36,192 bases of DNA from a virus: the IMG/VR virus record IMGVR_UViG_3300020193_001177, positions 1 to 36,192 of that record. The stretch is one strand, 5' to 3'. The position numbers and the translations under genes were made by a program. The notes below the pieces were generated by a model, which worked only from the letters and a program-made list of their open reading frames with translations, had not been told where the DNA came from and ran no database searches. Positions 1-7,518 of this stretch are shown here, in pieces. Numbering within the stretch: position 1 is the first letter of the stretch; the number at the start of each line of letters is the position of its first letter.

Positions 1-1
1 A

Positions 2-81
2 AATTTATCGTAGTTTTCTTTACTTTTAACTAAAATATCTGTGTTGCCAAGCAAAACATCTTTTACGTTATGGAGCGGTGA
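2..81 (-). other. Open reading frame fragment at window edge without a visible start
   Basis: Downstream of the preceding truncated gene, another minus-strand frame is open from position 81 to the window edge. It reads through KDVLLGNTDILVKS and KENYDKF. It has no ATG; the only start-like codon is a TTG. It could be the beginning of a further gene, the continuation of the truncated protein in another frame, or part of an inserted element (the spacing of hydrophobic residues loosely recalls the beginning of a C-intein). The edge prevents a decision. Confidence 0.2.
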
Positions 82-500
82 TTATAAATTTTCAAGTTGG
101 GTGTTTTACCTAACCATAAATTTCTGGGTTTGTTGTTTAAAATAGGTGATCCTAATTGAACAAAGCCAACAATTTTTTTGGTGTTTTTTTCTTTCACGAA
201 AAATTTAATTTTTCTTCCTGGACTATTATTAATACTATGTGAAGACGTTATTTCAAGCAAGTTCTTGAATAATACTTCATTTGGATTTATATCTATTGTA
301 AAATCCATGTCTTCGGGATTAATTGAATAATCACTAAAAAAATAATCTGTTAAGGATTCACCTAATATTGGATCTCCTATTTTATCCATTCTTTGTTTTT
401 TCTTTGAAAGAAAATAATCATCAATTCTTCGGATATCATCAGGATACGCAGATTTTATTTTTTCATAAACGTAAATAGTTTGTTCTACCGTTAGATTCAT
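63..500 (-). CDS. Hypothetical protein, possible Mom/GNAT-like modification protein, apparently truncated
   Basis: A 145-aa protein whose C-terminal third holds a segment of the type GFVQLGSP (residues 112-119) followed by KPRNLWLG (124-131). I associate this signature with phage proteins of an acetyltransferase-like (Mom-like) family; the link is from memory and tentative. In those proteins the chain continues well past this point with a further conserved core. Here a TAA ends it 14 residues after the WLG motif, so the protein looks cut short by an insertion, frameshift or genuine divergence. The ATG at 500 is preceded by a weak GGA Shine-Dalgarno (SD). The upstream leader carries a 30-bp imperfect tandem repeat. 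It is the last complete leftward gene visible. No catalytic residues can be assigned. Confidence 0.5.
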   Translation of the reverse strand: MNLTVEQTIYVYEKIKSAYPDDIRRIDDYFLSKKKQRMDKIGDPILGESLTDYFFSDYSINPEDMDFTIDINPNEVLFKNLLEITSSHSINNSPGRKIKFFVKEKNTKKIVGFVQLGSPILNNKPRNLWLGKTPNLKIYNHRSIT

Positions 501-538
501 CTAAATTCCTAAGTTAACTTGTTATCAAGTACAAAACC

Positions 539-598
539 TAGACCAAGACTCAGACCCAGAATAATTCTTAGACCGAAATCCAGACCCAGAAACAATTT
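539..598. repeat. 30-bp imperfect tandem repeat in an intergenic leader
   Basis: Two adjacent 30-bp units agree at about 22 of 30 positions. Each contains AGACC twice, at 540, 552, 570 and 582 (spacing 12, 18, 12). The exact shared core is CAGACCCAGAA. The array sits in the 5' leader of the minus-strand gene that starts at 500. A related single copy, again followed on the minus strand by TGTACTTGA, lies upstream of the next gene near 986-1012. It may be a regulatory element or a duplication scar. Confidence 0.5.
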
Positions 599-627
599 TC
601 TTTCATAACGCACGTTTCTTCATAATT

Positions 628-936
628 TTATGGTACTAAATATTGCAGATCAACACTTTTCCACATCCAAAAATCTAAATCGGAATCATATTCATATTTC
701 ATCAATTCTACCATACGATTATTTTCAATGACTGCTTTATAATCTTCATCAATAGAATAAAAATATATTGTTTGCGACACAATTTGTTCTAAATTACATA
801 ATCCCTTTCCGTAAAATATATACTTAAGATATCCTTCACTATCAATATTATATCTTGTTAGAATGCGGTCAAAAGATTTTGTCTGGTAAACATTGTTTCC
901 TAGAAAATTTACTACAATTTCATCATACATTTCCAT
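628..936 (-). CDS. Hypothetical protein (102 aa)
   Basis: Not recognised. It is a small acidic protein rich in Tyr and Asp (YKYIFYGKG-like and YSIDEDY segments) with no transmembrane stretch or cysteine motif. The start ATG is chosen because a GGA element lies about 9 nt upstream. The next Met, two codons later, would also be possible. It is one of a run of leftward accessory genes, and codon use resembles its neighbours. No function can be proposed. Confidence 0.55.
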   Translation of the reverse strand: MEMYDEIVVNFLGNNVYQTKSFDRILTRYNIDSEGYLKYIFYGKGLCNLEQIVSQTIYFYSIDEDYKAVIENNRMVELMKYEYDSDLDFWMWKSVDLQYLVP

Positions 937-1087
937 AAAAAATTCCTATTTAAAATAAATCCCTGTTTTCATAATTTAAAATTCTCAAGTACACCCAATC
1001 TTAGACCCGATGAGATTGCTTAACCACCAGTCGCCGCATCTTTTCTTATATTTTTTAAGAATTATATTTAAAATATTATCTACCATA

Positions 1088-1390
1088 CTATTCCGAAAAA
1101 TCTTCTAAGTGCAACTCACTCCAAATTGAAGAAACACCTTCTTTACTGTCAAGATATTGATCAATCCACGATTGAACTTGTGTTAAAAAACAAGTATCCA
1201 TAAATGTAGTTTGTCTGGGTAATTCAAGGTAAGTAACATGACCATATTGATCAGTCATATTCTTAAACAAGATATAATCTTCTGCAATTTGCATTCCAAT
1301 TTCTGAAATTTCACATTTAAAATGATTATATTCTTTACTGGCACACAAAATCATTTTATCATTAATAATAAGTCCGTAATTTATAATCAT
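1088..1390 (-). CDS. Hypothetical protein (100 aa)
   Basis: Not recognised. It has an N-terminal beta-rich half (MIINYGLIINDKMILCAS) and a C-terminal half with Trp and acidic residues (SWIDQYLDSKEG, IWSELHLEDF). The ATG at 1390 has a good GAGGAT SD. A sigma70 promoter (TTTACA-17-TATAAT) ends 15 nt upstream inside the 3' end of the deaminase gene, giving a very short leader. It is therefore separately transcribed despite tight packing. Function unknown. Confidence 0.55.
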   Translation of the reverse strand: MIINYGLIINDKMILCASKEYNHFKCEISEIGMQIAEDYILFKNMTDQYGHVTYLELPRQTTFMDTCFLTQVQSWIDQYLDSKEGVSSIWSELHLEDFSE

Positions 1391-1401
1391 GTTATCCTCA
1401 A

Positions 1402-1800
1402 TTACATTATATGATATCCATTCTCAATTGTAAAATAAACTTTCTTAAAATTAAACTCAACAATTGCTCTTGTGCAACCCTCACATGGTTTAGATAATCC
1501 AAAAACCATTTTGTTATTTGAATTTTTAACTCTACAAATAAACAAATAACAATTTTTAAGATTATCTACCTCAACATGACGTAACGCATTTTTAATTGCT
1601 GCAATTTCAGCATGAAGATATATAGATTCTCGATTCCTGGAATATCTTTTCTGAAGAGGAGAAGATTTAGTTGAATTTACTCCAACACTAATAATCTTGT
1701 TTTTGTAGACAACTGCTGCTGCAATTTTAGCACCAGCAACTTTGTCGGTTGCAATTGCAACTTCTTTTAGAACATTAAATATCTTGACTGGATTAATCAC
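1402..1800 (-). CDS. Zinc-dependent cytidine/deoxycytidylate deaminase family protein
   Basis: A 132-aa protein of the CDA/dCMP-deaminase superfamily. The zinc motif is complete: HAE (residues 63-65, His ligand and catalytic Glu) and PCEGC (105-109, two Cys ligands). These enzymes hydrolyse the amino group of cytosine in nucleosides, nucleotides or nucleic acid. In phages the usual role is dCMP to dUMP for dTMP supply. The sequence between the motifs (YLFICRVK) is short, so the substrate (free nucleotide or RNA/DNA base) cannot be settled. The start is GTG at 1800, since it lies exactly 6 nt after a perfect TATAAT and no SD is present. This predicts a leaderless mRNA. The promoter overlaps the 3' end of uvsE. 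Confidence 0.8.
   Translation of the reverse strand: MINPVKIFNVLKEVAIATDKVAGAKIAAAVVYKNKIISVGVNSTKSSPLQKRYSRNRESIYLHAEIAAIKNALRHVEVDNLKNCYLFICRVKNSNNKMVFGLSKPCEGCTRAIVEFNFKKVYFTIENGYHIM
1406..1434 (-). promoter_or_regulatory. Sigma70 promoter for the 100-aa gene
   Basis: On the minus strand, -35 TTTACA (1429-1434), a 17-bp spacer and -10 TATAAT (1406-1411). It lies within the last codons of the upstream deaminase gene. The predicted transcript starts near 1399, leaving about 9 nt that include GAGGAT before the ATG at 1390. Confidence 0.7.
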
Positions 1801-1806
1801 ATTCTA

Positions 1807-1835
1807 ATTATATCATACAGCAAAAGCATTGTCAA
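1807..1835 (-). promoter_or_regulatory. Consensus sigma70 promoter, leaderless type, for the deaminase
   Basis: Perfect -35 TTGACA (1830-1835), 17-bp spacer, perfect -10 TATAAT (1807-1812). Six nucleotides then lead to the GTG start codon at 1800. Transcription should start at or next to the G of the start codon. The promoter lies within the coding end of uvsE. Confidence 0.8.
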
Positions 1836-2736
1836 CTTTATTGTTGTACAATGCAAGATATTTCTGAAGAGCAACTTCCTTAGCTTTGAGTTCTAGATCA
1901 ATGTCAATATCTTTGTTGTATGTGTTGACAATAGAAGTTGCAAAGTCAGAATGTGCTCTAGGATTACACTGAATGTTTTCATGAATAGACTTGGATTCAC
2001 TGTAATGAAATACTGGTGTAGTGTCCCAAGTAGAATAGGCAAGATTAAATGCATCATGTTCTGAAAGAGAACTTGGATGAAAGATGTGATGGAAATAATC
2101 AAAGGTGATAGGAAGATTGATTTGCTTGTAAATGTTGTCATATAATTGTTGTACCGAAAATTGTGCGGATTTGTCGTCATTCTCAACAACAAGACGTTGC
2201 TGAGTAGTATTATTAAGTCTGTGAAAGTTAGAAATGAAATTGTCAATAATTTTAGCAGAATAATTCATACCAACATGAATGTTAAGACAATTGTAGTGAT
2301 TAGCAGGAAAATTCATCATGGTGAAAATTTCGTCATGATGATGTAGATCATGAATAGCGTTGTTAACAACGTTTTGCTTGTCGGAACCAAGTTTAACAAA
2401 ATGATCGGGATGTGCGGTTACACGAATGTTTGCACGTCGAGCAATATCACCAGCAACAACAAGATTGTAATGGATTTCTGGATAATCTGGAAGATCAACA
2501 AGTTTATATTTGGAATGCCAGGGAAACATGTCAGAACTAACACGAAACAACTTGATGTTATTGCGTTGATTCCATAACATGATTTGAATAAGGTCATTGG
2601 TATTTTTGTAAGCAAGTTCTGAAGCATACTCAATACCACGTTGATTGTATGTAGCCTCACGCATGGTGCGATTGGTTGTAACACCATCGCCAGAAAGTTG
2701 TGTATTAAGACAGCAATAGCCAAAGTTAACAGTCAT
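1813..2736 (-). CDS. uvsE: UV damage endonuclease (UvdE/UvsE family)
   Basis: A 307-aa TIM-barrel enzyme that nicks DNA 5' of UV photoproducts and some other lesions, starting an alternative excision repair pathway. Family features in order are the N-terminal GYCCLNT (residues 6-12), FRVSSDMFPW (64-73), AHPDHF (108-113), NIHVG (152-156), VVENDD (183-188), FDYFHH (212-217) and VFHYSES (242-248). These supply the His/Glu/Asp metal ligands typical of UvdE. Length is normal for the bacterial family. The ATG at 2736 is the natural N-terminus because GYCCLNT aligns with the family start. There is no SD, and the -10 box ends 6 nt upstream, so the mRNA should be leaderless. It is isolated from the upstream RNA ligase gene by a terminator. 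Confidence 0.9.
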   Translation of the reverse strand: MTVNFGYCCLNTQLSGDGVTTNRTMREATYNQRGIEYASELAYKNTNDLIQIMLWNQRNNIKLFRVSSDMFPWHSKYKLVDLPDYPEIHYNLVVAGDIARRANIRVTAHPDHFVKLGSDKQNVVNNAIHDLHHHDEIFTMMNFPANHYNCLNIHVGMNYSAKIIDNFISNFHRLNNTTQQRLVVENDDKSAQFSVQQLYDNIYKQINLPITFDYFHHIFHPSSLSEHDAFNLAYSTWDTTPVFHYSESKSIHENIQCNPRAHSDFATSIVNTYNKDIDIDLELKAKEVALQKYLALYNNKVDNAFAV

Positions 2737-2742
2737 GATATT

Positions 2743-2771
2743 ATCGTATCACACTACAAGAGAAATGTCAA
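2743..2771 (-). promoter_or_regulatory. Sigma70 promoter, leaderless type, for uvsE
   Basis: Minus strand -35 TTGACA (2766-2771), 17-bp spacer, -10 TACGAT (2743-2748), then 6 nt to the ATG. The -35 directly follows the T-run of the upstream terminator. Confidence 0.7.
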
Positions 2772-2772
2772 T

Positions 2773-2801
2773 AAAAAGCGGAGTGGAACATTCCACTCCG
2801 C
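2773..2801 (-). terminator. Intrinsic terminator after the first RNA ligase gene
   Basis: Perfect 11-bp inverted repeat GCGGAGTGGAA / TTCCACTCCGC with only 2 nt between the arms (9-bp stem, 6-nt loop in practice). On the minus strand it is followed by CTTTTTATT. It separates the RNA ligase gene from uvsE. Confidence 0.8.
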
Positions 2802-2855
2802 TGGAGGTTTACTTATGCTAATCTTCAAATATACACTGAAACTATTTATAATACT

Positions 2856-3899
2856 TTAAATTTCACCATTTTTCATCATCAAGATTAATTTATCTGGATT
2901 CATATTCACGATGTATTCATACATATTTTTTATTTTCTTATTATACATTTCAAATAATGGTGTTGTGAACGTTGTATATTTTAATACTTCCTTAATAAAA
3001 TCTTTTTTGTTTGTTGTTGTTTTTTTAGCTAATTCGTATATTTTATCGTATTTTGAACAAATATCGTTTATTAAACCTTTGGTTTTAGTATAAATATCAA
3101 AAATTTCAGGAAATTCTGAAATGTTGTAATCATCACCAGTTAAAGCAATAGTTACTATTTTACGAAAATCAAAACTATTTTTGAATGTCTGAAGATTAAG
3201 GAATTGTTTGTTTTTGATTTTTAGTTTATTATTTTTTATATCGGATACAATTAAACCTTCAAACTTTCTTGGGTCTTGATTGTTTGTAAATTCTATTGCT
3301 TCTTCTATTGATTTAAATTTGTATGTGTTTGGAAGAAAATCTTTAAATTCTTTTAATTGTACTTCTTCTAAAGTATTGTTATTAATTGCGGTGATAAAGT
3401 ATAATTTAATTGTTTTATAATTAACTATCTTATTTGTAAATGGAGAACACAATTCAAATGTATAGGTATAACATTTATCAAGTAAGTTTATATATTTTTT
3501 ATGAAAATACTTAAAGAATAGTTTTTCAATTTGTTCGTCGTTCATGTCATATTTTGTTGATAAGTTCCATCTATTTTTATAATACCAAAGATGAACTGTT
3601 GTACCATCAATTTTTTCTTCGTATTTTAATTTTTTACCGAAAAGTTTGGTGTTTCTAAAAAGTAGATTTGGTGTTGCTACAATTGTTTTAAAGTCTGATG
3701 TGTCCACGTCAACAACAAAACCATTACAACAATTAATGATTGGATTTGATTCTGATATATTTTCAATTGTTGTAAATTGAAGCAATTTACCGTATGTGTT
3801 ATGTGTGTTTACCATTACACTTTTGGAATTTAGAAAATCGTGTTTTTCTTGGAAATTAGTTTGTTTATCAAGTAGATACTGTTGTAAAGCATTTTTCAT
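2856..3899 (-). CDS. RNA ligase, T4 Rnl1-like, first copy
   Basis: A 347-aa nucleotidyltransferase that should join RNA 5'-phosphate and 3'-hydroxyl ends through a lysine-AMP intermediate. Motif I is KIDGT (residues 96-100, nucleophile Lys96), motif III-like FELCSP (149-154), motif IV EGLIV (214-218) and motif V KLKIK (225-229). The C-terminal 110 residues are helical and unlike the catalytic core, as in Rnl1. It is clearly diverged from the second ligase in this window: no CRGIILD segment before motif I, but NGFVVDVD in its place. A near-consensus promoter overlaps the gene start. Likely role is repair of tRNA or other RNA cut by host anticodon nucleases; substrate not determinable. Confidence 0.85.
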   Translation of the reverse strand: MKNALQQYLLDKQTNFQEKHDFLNSKSVMVNTHNTYGKLLQFTTIENISESNPIINCCNGFVVDVDTSDFKTIVATPNLLFRNTKLFGKKLKYEEKIDGTTVHLWYYKNRWNLSTKYDMNDEQIEKLFFKYFHKKYINLLDKCYTYTFELCSPFTNKIVNYKTIKLYFITAINNNTLEEVQLKEFKDFLPNTYKFKSIEEAIEFTNNQDPRKFEGLIVSDIKNNKLKIKNKQFLNLQTFKNSFDFRKIVTIALTGDDYNISEFPEIFDIYTKTKGLINDICSKYDKIYELAKKTTTNKKDFIKEVLKYTTFTTPLFEMYNKKIKNMYEYIVNMNPDKLILMMKNGEI

Positions 3900-3906
3900 A
3901 GGCTAT

Positions 3907-3935
3907 GATATAAATATTTAGTATAAGATTGTTAA
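3907..3935 (-). promoter_or_regulatory. Sigma70-like promoter, near-leaderless, for the first RNA ligase
   Basis: Minus strand -35 TTAACA (3930-3935), 17-bp spacer, -10 TATATC (3907-3912), 7 nt to the ATG at 3899. The match is weaker than its neighbours, but the geometry is the same as at uvsE. It overlaps a plus-strand late promoter box. Confidence 0.5.
3909..3916 (+). promoter_or_regulatory. T4-type late promoter box (TATAAATA)
   Basis: Exact TATAAATA about 30 nt before the plus-strand gene starting at 3947. This is the gp55-dependent late promoter consensus and spacing. Confidence 0.65.
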
Positions 3936-3946
3936 GGGGAAATTAG

Positions 3947-5284
3947 ATGACAAGACAAGAAGAGACTTATGGTGATTTTTTGGAGCTTGTAATAGCTCAT
4001 AAAATATATCACATACTTAATCCACACAATCAAGAAAAGTTTCCTAAGGATATATATACAAAATCCGACACACCCTATGTTACGAACCCCTCAAATAAAT
4101 TTAATCCTGAGAAAATTGGTTTAAACAACATAATATCATCTGGGCCTAAAAAGTATATACTAGAATTTAATGGTAAAGAAATTGAGGATACAGTTCAAGC
4201 AAAGTTAAACCCAAGAACTAGAATTAAAGATTTAAATTTTTTCAAAAAAGATAAAAACAAATATAACTCAATTGTAAATATTGATATTTCAAAATTGAGA
4301 CAAATAAAAGACATTATACAGATGGCTAATCAATATTTACTTAATGAAACAATGCAAGAATTAGTTTTTACTGTAGAAATGACTGGTATTAATATTCCTT
4401 CTAACACAAAATCAATATCAATTTATAAAAAAGCAGATTTAACATTTAATTTAAATGTTAAATTTAAATATAAACGTAAAAATGAGGTTGGTGATGAAAT
4501 TGTAATTGATAATTCTGAAGAAAAGAATCACAAATATTCTGTAACTTTAAAATTATCAGACTCATCTTGGAATAAAAAAATTCAGCAAGGATTATTAGAT
4601 GGGTCATTTAAAGATAAAAATTTTTCAGAAGATAAATTGAAACCTTTATTGAAAAAATTATTTTTTGAAGTTGCTGAAGAACATGAAAATTTAGATCAAG
4701 AATATATCAATTTTAAAATATCAAATAATGAGATACATACAATATCAAAACCAATTTTTTTTGAAAAAATTAATAGCCTACGATTAGATACAATTGAAAC
4801 AGAATTGGTAACGTTAACTACGTTAACTAATTCGTTACCTGCTTTATTAAACAACAAATACTTCATAAATGCAAAAAATAAGGTTGAAGACGCTTTATGT
4901 AGTTTAGTTTCATCTAAAAAGAAAAATATTTTGAAACAATTATTTAACGGAAATTCTAATAATGTATTAAAAGAAATAAATAATAAACCATTGTTTATAA
5001 AGGTAAGTTGTAAAAACACTTCACAGCAGAAAAATAATATATTAAATGTAAGACTTGAAAACAGATATTATTTTGCTGCTGTAAAGTGTTTTTCTGTTCT
5101 TATAAAACAATTATTAGCACGAAAAGGTAAAGATAAACCCCCCTTATCTAAAGATGAAGTTAAAAAACTTCAAAATAAACAAAAAGAATTTGAAAACTAT
5201 GATTTAAATACTTATATTTACGAATATGGTAATTACATAAAAGATAAAAAAGATATCATAAAACAACCCAAAGATATTGAGTAA
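3947..5284 (+). CDS. Orphan 445-aa protein, possible PD-(D/E)XK nuclease fold
   Basis: Not recognised as any T4 core protein. It is a basic, Lys/Asn-rich protein. The start ATG has an AAGGGGA SD and a TATAAATA late promoter upstream. Around residues 165-205 a segment reads KADLTFNL, then after a spacer YSVTLKLSDSS. An Asp followed by an x-x-LK-x strand is the layout of many PD-(D/E)XK nucleases and would place a metal-binding Asp and catalytic Lys there, but this is only a pattern and not proof. The N-terminus (QEETYGDFLELVIAHKI) looks helical. A late timing would fit a DNA-processing or virion-associated enzyme. It is the only large plus-strand gene in the left third. Confidence 0.5.
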   Translation: MTRQEETYGDFLELVIAHKIYHILNPHNQEKFPKDIYTKSDTPYVTNPSNKFNPEKIGLNNIISSGPKKYILEFNGKEIEDTVQAKLNPRTRIKDLNFFKKDKNKYNSIVNIDISKLRQIKDIIQMANQYLLNETMQELVFTVEMTGINIPSNTKSISIYKKADLTFNLNVKFKYKRKNEVGDEIVIDNSEEKNHKYSVTLKLSDSSWNKKIQQGLLDGSFKDKNFSEDKLKPLLKKLFFEVAEEHENLDQEYINFKISNNEIHTISKPIFFEKINSLRLDTIETELVTLTTLTNSLPALLNNKYFINAKNKVEDALCSLVSSKKKNILKQLFNGNSNNVLKEINNKPLFIKVSCKNTSQQKNNILNVRLENRYYFAAVKCFSVLIKQLLARKGKDKPPLSKDEVKKLQNKQKEFENYDLNTYIYEYGNYIKDKKDIIKQPKDIE

Positions 5285-5290
5285 TAAAAA

Positions 5291-5503
5291 ATGATCCAAC
5301 TAAATCCACCCATTCCGTTAATCACACCAAAAGGAAAAGGTTGGGCTTTTTTCCTAATTGATCGTTCTCAAGAACATGATCTGGAGTGGGTGGTTTTTAT
5401 TGATGAGACTGGTGAATGTTGGACTTTCAAAAATCAACAAGTAAAAATCCAACAAAACATTACTATGAACAGAATTTACTCTACCCTTTCGGATAAAATT
5501 TGA
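5291..5503 (+). CDS. Small conserved phage/bacterial protein of unknown function (70 aa)
   Basis: A 70-aa protein reading PPIPLITPKGKGWAFFLIDR, then EWVVFIDETGECWTF and NITMNR. I recognise this as a widespread small family in phages and bacteria (ITPKGKG..LID.. / TGE.WT.. pattern) with no assigned function. It starts 6 nt after the preceding stop and is presumably co-transcribed from the late promoter. Its last 28 nt overlap the end of the convergent membrane-protein gene. Confidence 0.75.
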   Translation: MIQLNPPIPLITPKGKGWAFFLIDRSQEHDLEWVVFIDETGECWTFKNQQVKIQQNITMNRIYSTLSDKI

Positions 5504-5802
5504 ATTTGTTCCTGTCGATAATTTTTTATAATTCCAATCTCCAATTCAACATTTTGCACCTGAAAAGAAAAATAATAAAAAAATGTAGTAAGAAGTGTTA
5601 GTGCTACCATTACCGCTGATAAGATAATCCACCAACTAAATCCGTAGAATGATCCAAAAACAATCATAAAAACAAATAATCCCGCAAGAAAGCAGTGTTT
5701 AAGGATTGTTGCAATAAAAAACCATAAAACATCTTCCTTATGTTGTTCCAGGTGTTCATCTGTAACATTTACTAAATCGTCAAAATTAATCAAGTTCTTC
5801 AT
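5476..5802 (-). CDS. Small membrane protein (108 aa)
   Basis: Two hydrophobic segments separated by a short turn. The first is about residues 27-50 (FFIATILKHCFLAGLFVFMI), the second about 56-80 (WWIILSAVMVALTLLTTFFY). A charged C-terminal tail follows. It is predicted to sit in the inner membrane. No family recognised. SD GGAG 11 nt before the ATG. It overlaps the upstream SprT-like gene by 17 nt, suggesting translational coupling. Its 3' end overlaps the convergent 70-aa gene. Confidence 0.6.
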   Translation of the reverse strand: MKNLINFDDLVNVTDEHLEQHKEDVLWFFIATILKHCFLAGLFVFMIVFGSFYGFSWWIILSAVMVALTLLTTFFYYFSFQVQNVELEIGIIKNYRQEQIQILSERVE

Positions 5803-6193
5803 AATTTAAAATCTCCAATCCACACCTTGAAAATAAATCTTCCCACTGTATAAAACTTTTTGCATGACTTACTTTTCCTATTGTCAAATACTGATAAGCA
5901 TGTATCATTTCGTGAGACAAAACGCTAACAAAAAAAGAAAAATTGGGAAAAGTATCTGATATCTCTAATCTAATAAACTTATCAGATACTTTTGTAACAC
6001 CTTCACATAATCCCCAATGTTCTTCTGATTTTTTAATTACCACATCATTAAAATATGGTAAGTAATCATCAAAAAATATTAGGTTGATTATATTAAACCA
6101 TTTTTTTACTTTTCTTTTTGTTGTTTTGTACTTTACCGGTTTCATTTTCAGTTGGTTCTTCAACTGCTGTTTGTGCAAATTCTTCTTTTCCAT
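5786..6193 (-). CDS. SprT-like zinc metallopeptidase
   Basis: A 135-aa protein with the SprT/Spartan core. HEMIH (residues 94-98) carries two His ligands and the catalytic Glu, and the downstream VSHAKSF places the third His at 110. The preceding segment (FFDDYLPYFNDVVIKK, HWGLCEG) matches the usual SprT N-terminal layout. SprT-like proteases degrade DNA-bound or crosslinked proteins, and T4-like phages commonly carry one near the RNase H gene. The start at 6193 overlaps the upstream gene by about 100 nt and has an AGAG SD. A second ATG at 6145 is possible and would remove the basic N-terminal extension. No zinc ribbon follows the catalytic core. Confidence 0.8.
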   Translation of the reverse strand: MEKKNLHKQQLKNQLKMKPVKYKTTKRKVKKWFNIINLIFFDDYLPYFNDVVIKKSEEHWGLCEGVTKVSDKFIRLEISDTFPNFSFFVSVLSHEMIHAYQYLTIGKVSHAKSFIQWEDLFSRCGLEILNYEELD

Positions 6194-6623
6194 GATTCTC
6201 TTTTACCAAGGCCGGAAGATTTAATTCTGGAAAAATACAATTCAGAAATTCATTTGTTACATCATTTAACTTAAATGTTTTTGTTAAAACATTTTCTAGT
6301 AACTTTGCTTCTGATGGACTAATAGATTCTAGTATTTGTGCCAGAATATTCTTTTTTCTATTTATACCAACGTTTGTGTAGTTTTTTGTGAAAATATACA
6401 AACGTCTATATTCTTTTTGTAAAGATCCATAACTTAATCCAACTGGACTTGTATCTGGTTTATACAATGGAATTTCTGTGTCAAACTGGATTCTTTGGTC
6501 TAGTCCATATCTTAGAATTGTGAGTAGGGCGGGTGATTTGCTTTTCAGTAAGATATTCTTTTTATCTTCTAATGAGTTTTGTTTATCAACTAATTCAAAA
6601 ACTTCTGATAACATTAATGTCAT
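6093..6623 (-). CDS. DUF6433-type T4-like phage protein
   Basis: A 176-aa protein whose body (NILLKSKSPALLTILRYGL, then PLYKPDTSPVG, RRLYIFTKN and NILAQILESISPSEAKLL) matches a family of unknown function conserved in T4-like and cyanophages, which I know as DUF6433. The last 30 residues form a Lys-rich tail ending KKKSKKMV. SD AAGGAT before the ATG. A TATAAACA box, one mismatch from the late consensus, lies 26 nt upstream (6650-6657). It sits directly after RNase H, as in related phages. Confidence 0.75.
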   Translation of the reverse strand: MTLMLSEVFELVDKQNSLEDKKNILLKSKSPALLTILRYGLDQRIQFDTEIPLYKPDTSPVGLSYGSLQKEYRRLYIFTKNYTNVGINRKKNILAQILESISPSEAKLLENVLTKTFKLNDVTNEFLNCIFPELNLPALVKENHGKEEFAQTAVEEPTENETGKVQNNKKKSKKMV

Positions 6624-6662
6624 AATTATCCTTGTGGGTGGGAACTCAGTGTTTATATTGTT

Positions 6663-7517
6663 TTAAAAATCTTGAATATCTTCCATAAGATTTTTCAATT
6701 TAGCACTAACAAAGTAATTAAACATTTTATTTCTATCTACCACAAATTCTTTGTTATATGAATCCATAACATTATTTTTAATAACTTCTGGAATATATTC
6801 AAAATCAATTAATTTGCGATTTCTGATGAAACCCGCAATCATTTTTTCATCACAATAATCTTCTGGTTTCTGGTTTAGCCAAGTATTCAATTTTGCTGTT
6901 GTAATGGATTTCTGACGTTTTCCTGTGATGAATGTATCATCCTCTGATAAAAAGTTTGGAATACCATCACCAGAATCACCACGAATGATGTGTTCATAAA
7001 GAAACTTTTCTGGATCATCAATTTTAATTTTCTTTTTTGCAATTGGATTTAATTGATGTACGTTTTTATATTTTTGTAGCTGACTTAAATCTTTGTCAGC
7101 AGAAGCAACAAGAATCTTTTCCTTTGTATGAAATTGTTTAACTAGAACAGCAATAACATCATCTGCCTCTGCACCATATACATCAATTACTTTATATGGC
7201 ATAAAGTTAATAATTTCAGACTTAATTTTATTAAGGGAAACGAAAAATGATTCCCAATCAAGTCCAGAATTATCACGATCTTTTTTTCTGTTTGCTTTAT
7301 ATTGTGGAAAAAATTCCTTTCTCCAATATACTTTATTATCACAACAAATAATCATTTCACCATATCCAGCTTTGTTGTATTGAACAATGCTTCTAATTGT
7401 ATTTAGAATCATGTGTCGAAGTAAATCTTCTTCAACTGTAACTACAGACGATTTATTGATATTTATATTTTGAAATAAGCTTGAAATTGCGACTTGATTA
7501 AAGTCTAATAAAATCAT
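6663..7517 (-). CDS. rnh: RNase H / 5'-3' exonuclease of the FEN-1 family
   Basis: A 284-aa homologue of T4 RNase H (305 aa), the 5' nuclease that removes RNA primers from lagging-strand fragments. Acidic metal-binding motifs are visible: LLDFNQVA (3-10), the basic arch segment with WRKEFFPQYKANR (about 65-78), GAEADDVIAVL (about 115-125), ASADKDLSQL (about 138-147) and GDSGDGIPN (about 179-187). The C-terminus is divergent, as is normal. The ATG overlaps nothing and lies 1 nt from the stop of the upstream gene; its SD is weak, so coupling is likely. Confidence 0.92.
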   Translation of the reverse strand: MILLDFNQVAISSLFQNININKSSVVTVEEDLLRHMILNTIRSIVQYNKAGYGEMIICCDNKVYWRKEFFPQYKANRKKDRDNSGLDWESFFVSLNKIKSEIINFMPYKVIDVYGAEADDVIAVLVKQFHTKEKILVASADKDLSQLQKYKNVHQLNPIAKKKIKIDDPEKFLYEHIIRGDSGDGIPNFLSEDDTFITGKRQKSITTAKLNTWLNQKPEDYCDEKMIAGFIRNRKLIDFEYIPEVIKNNVMDSYNKEFVVDRNKMFNYFVSAKLKNLMEDIQDF

Positions 7518-7518
7518 T

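Noticed and set aside
985-1060. tRNA-like sequence on the minus strand near GGTGGTTAAGCAATC
   Set aside because: No acceptor stem, T-loop or anticodon arm can be folded around it.
1893-2723. Other frames within uvsE on both strands
   Set aside because: They lack starts with SD or promoter, and the UvdE frame is unambiguous.
2843-2850. Exact TATAAATA on the minus strand after the first RNA ligase stop
   Set aside because: A strong terminator lies between it and the next gene (uvsE), which has its own sigma70 promoter, so a functional late promoter here is doubtful.
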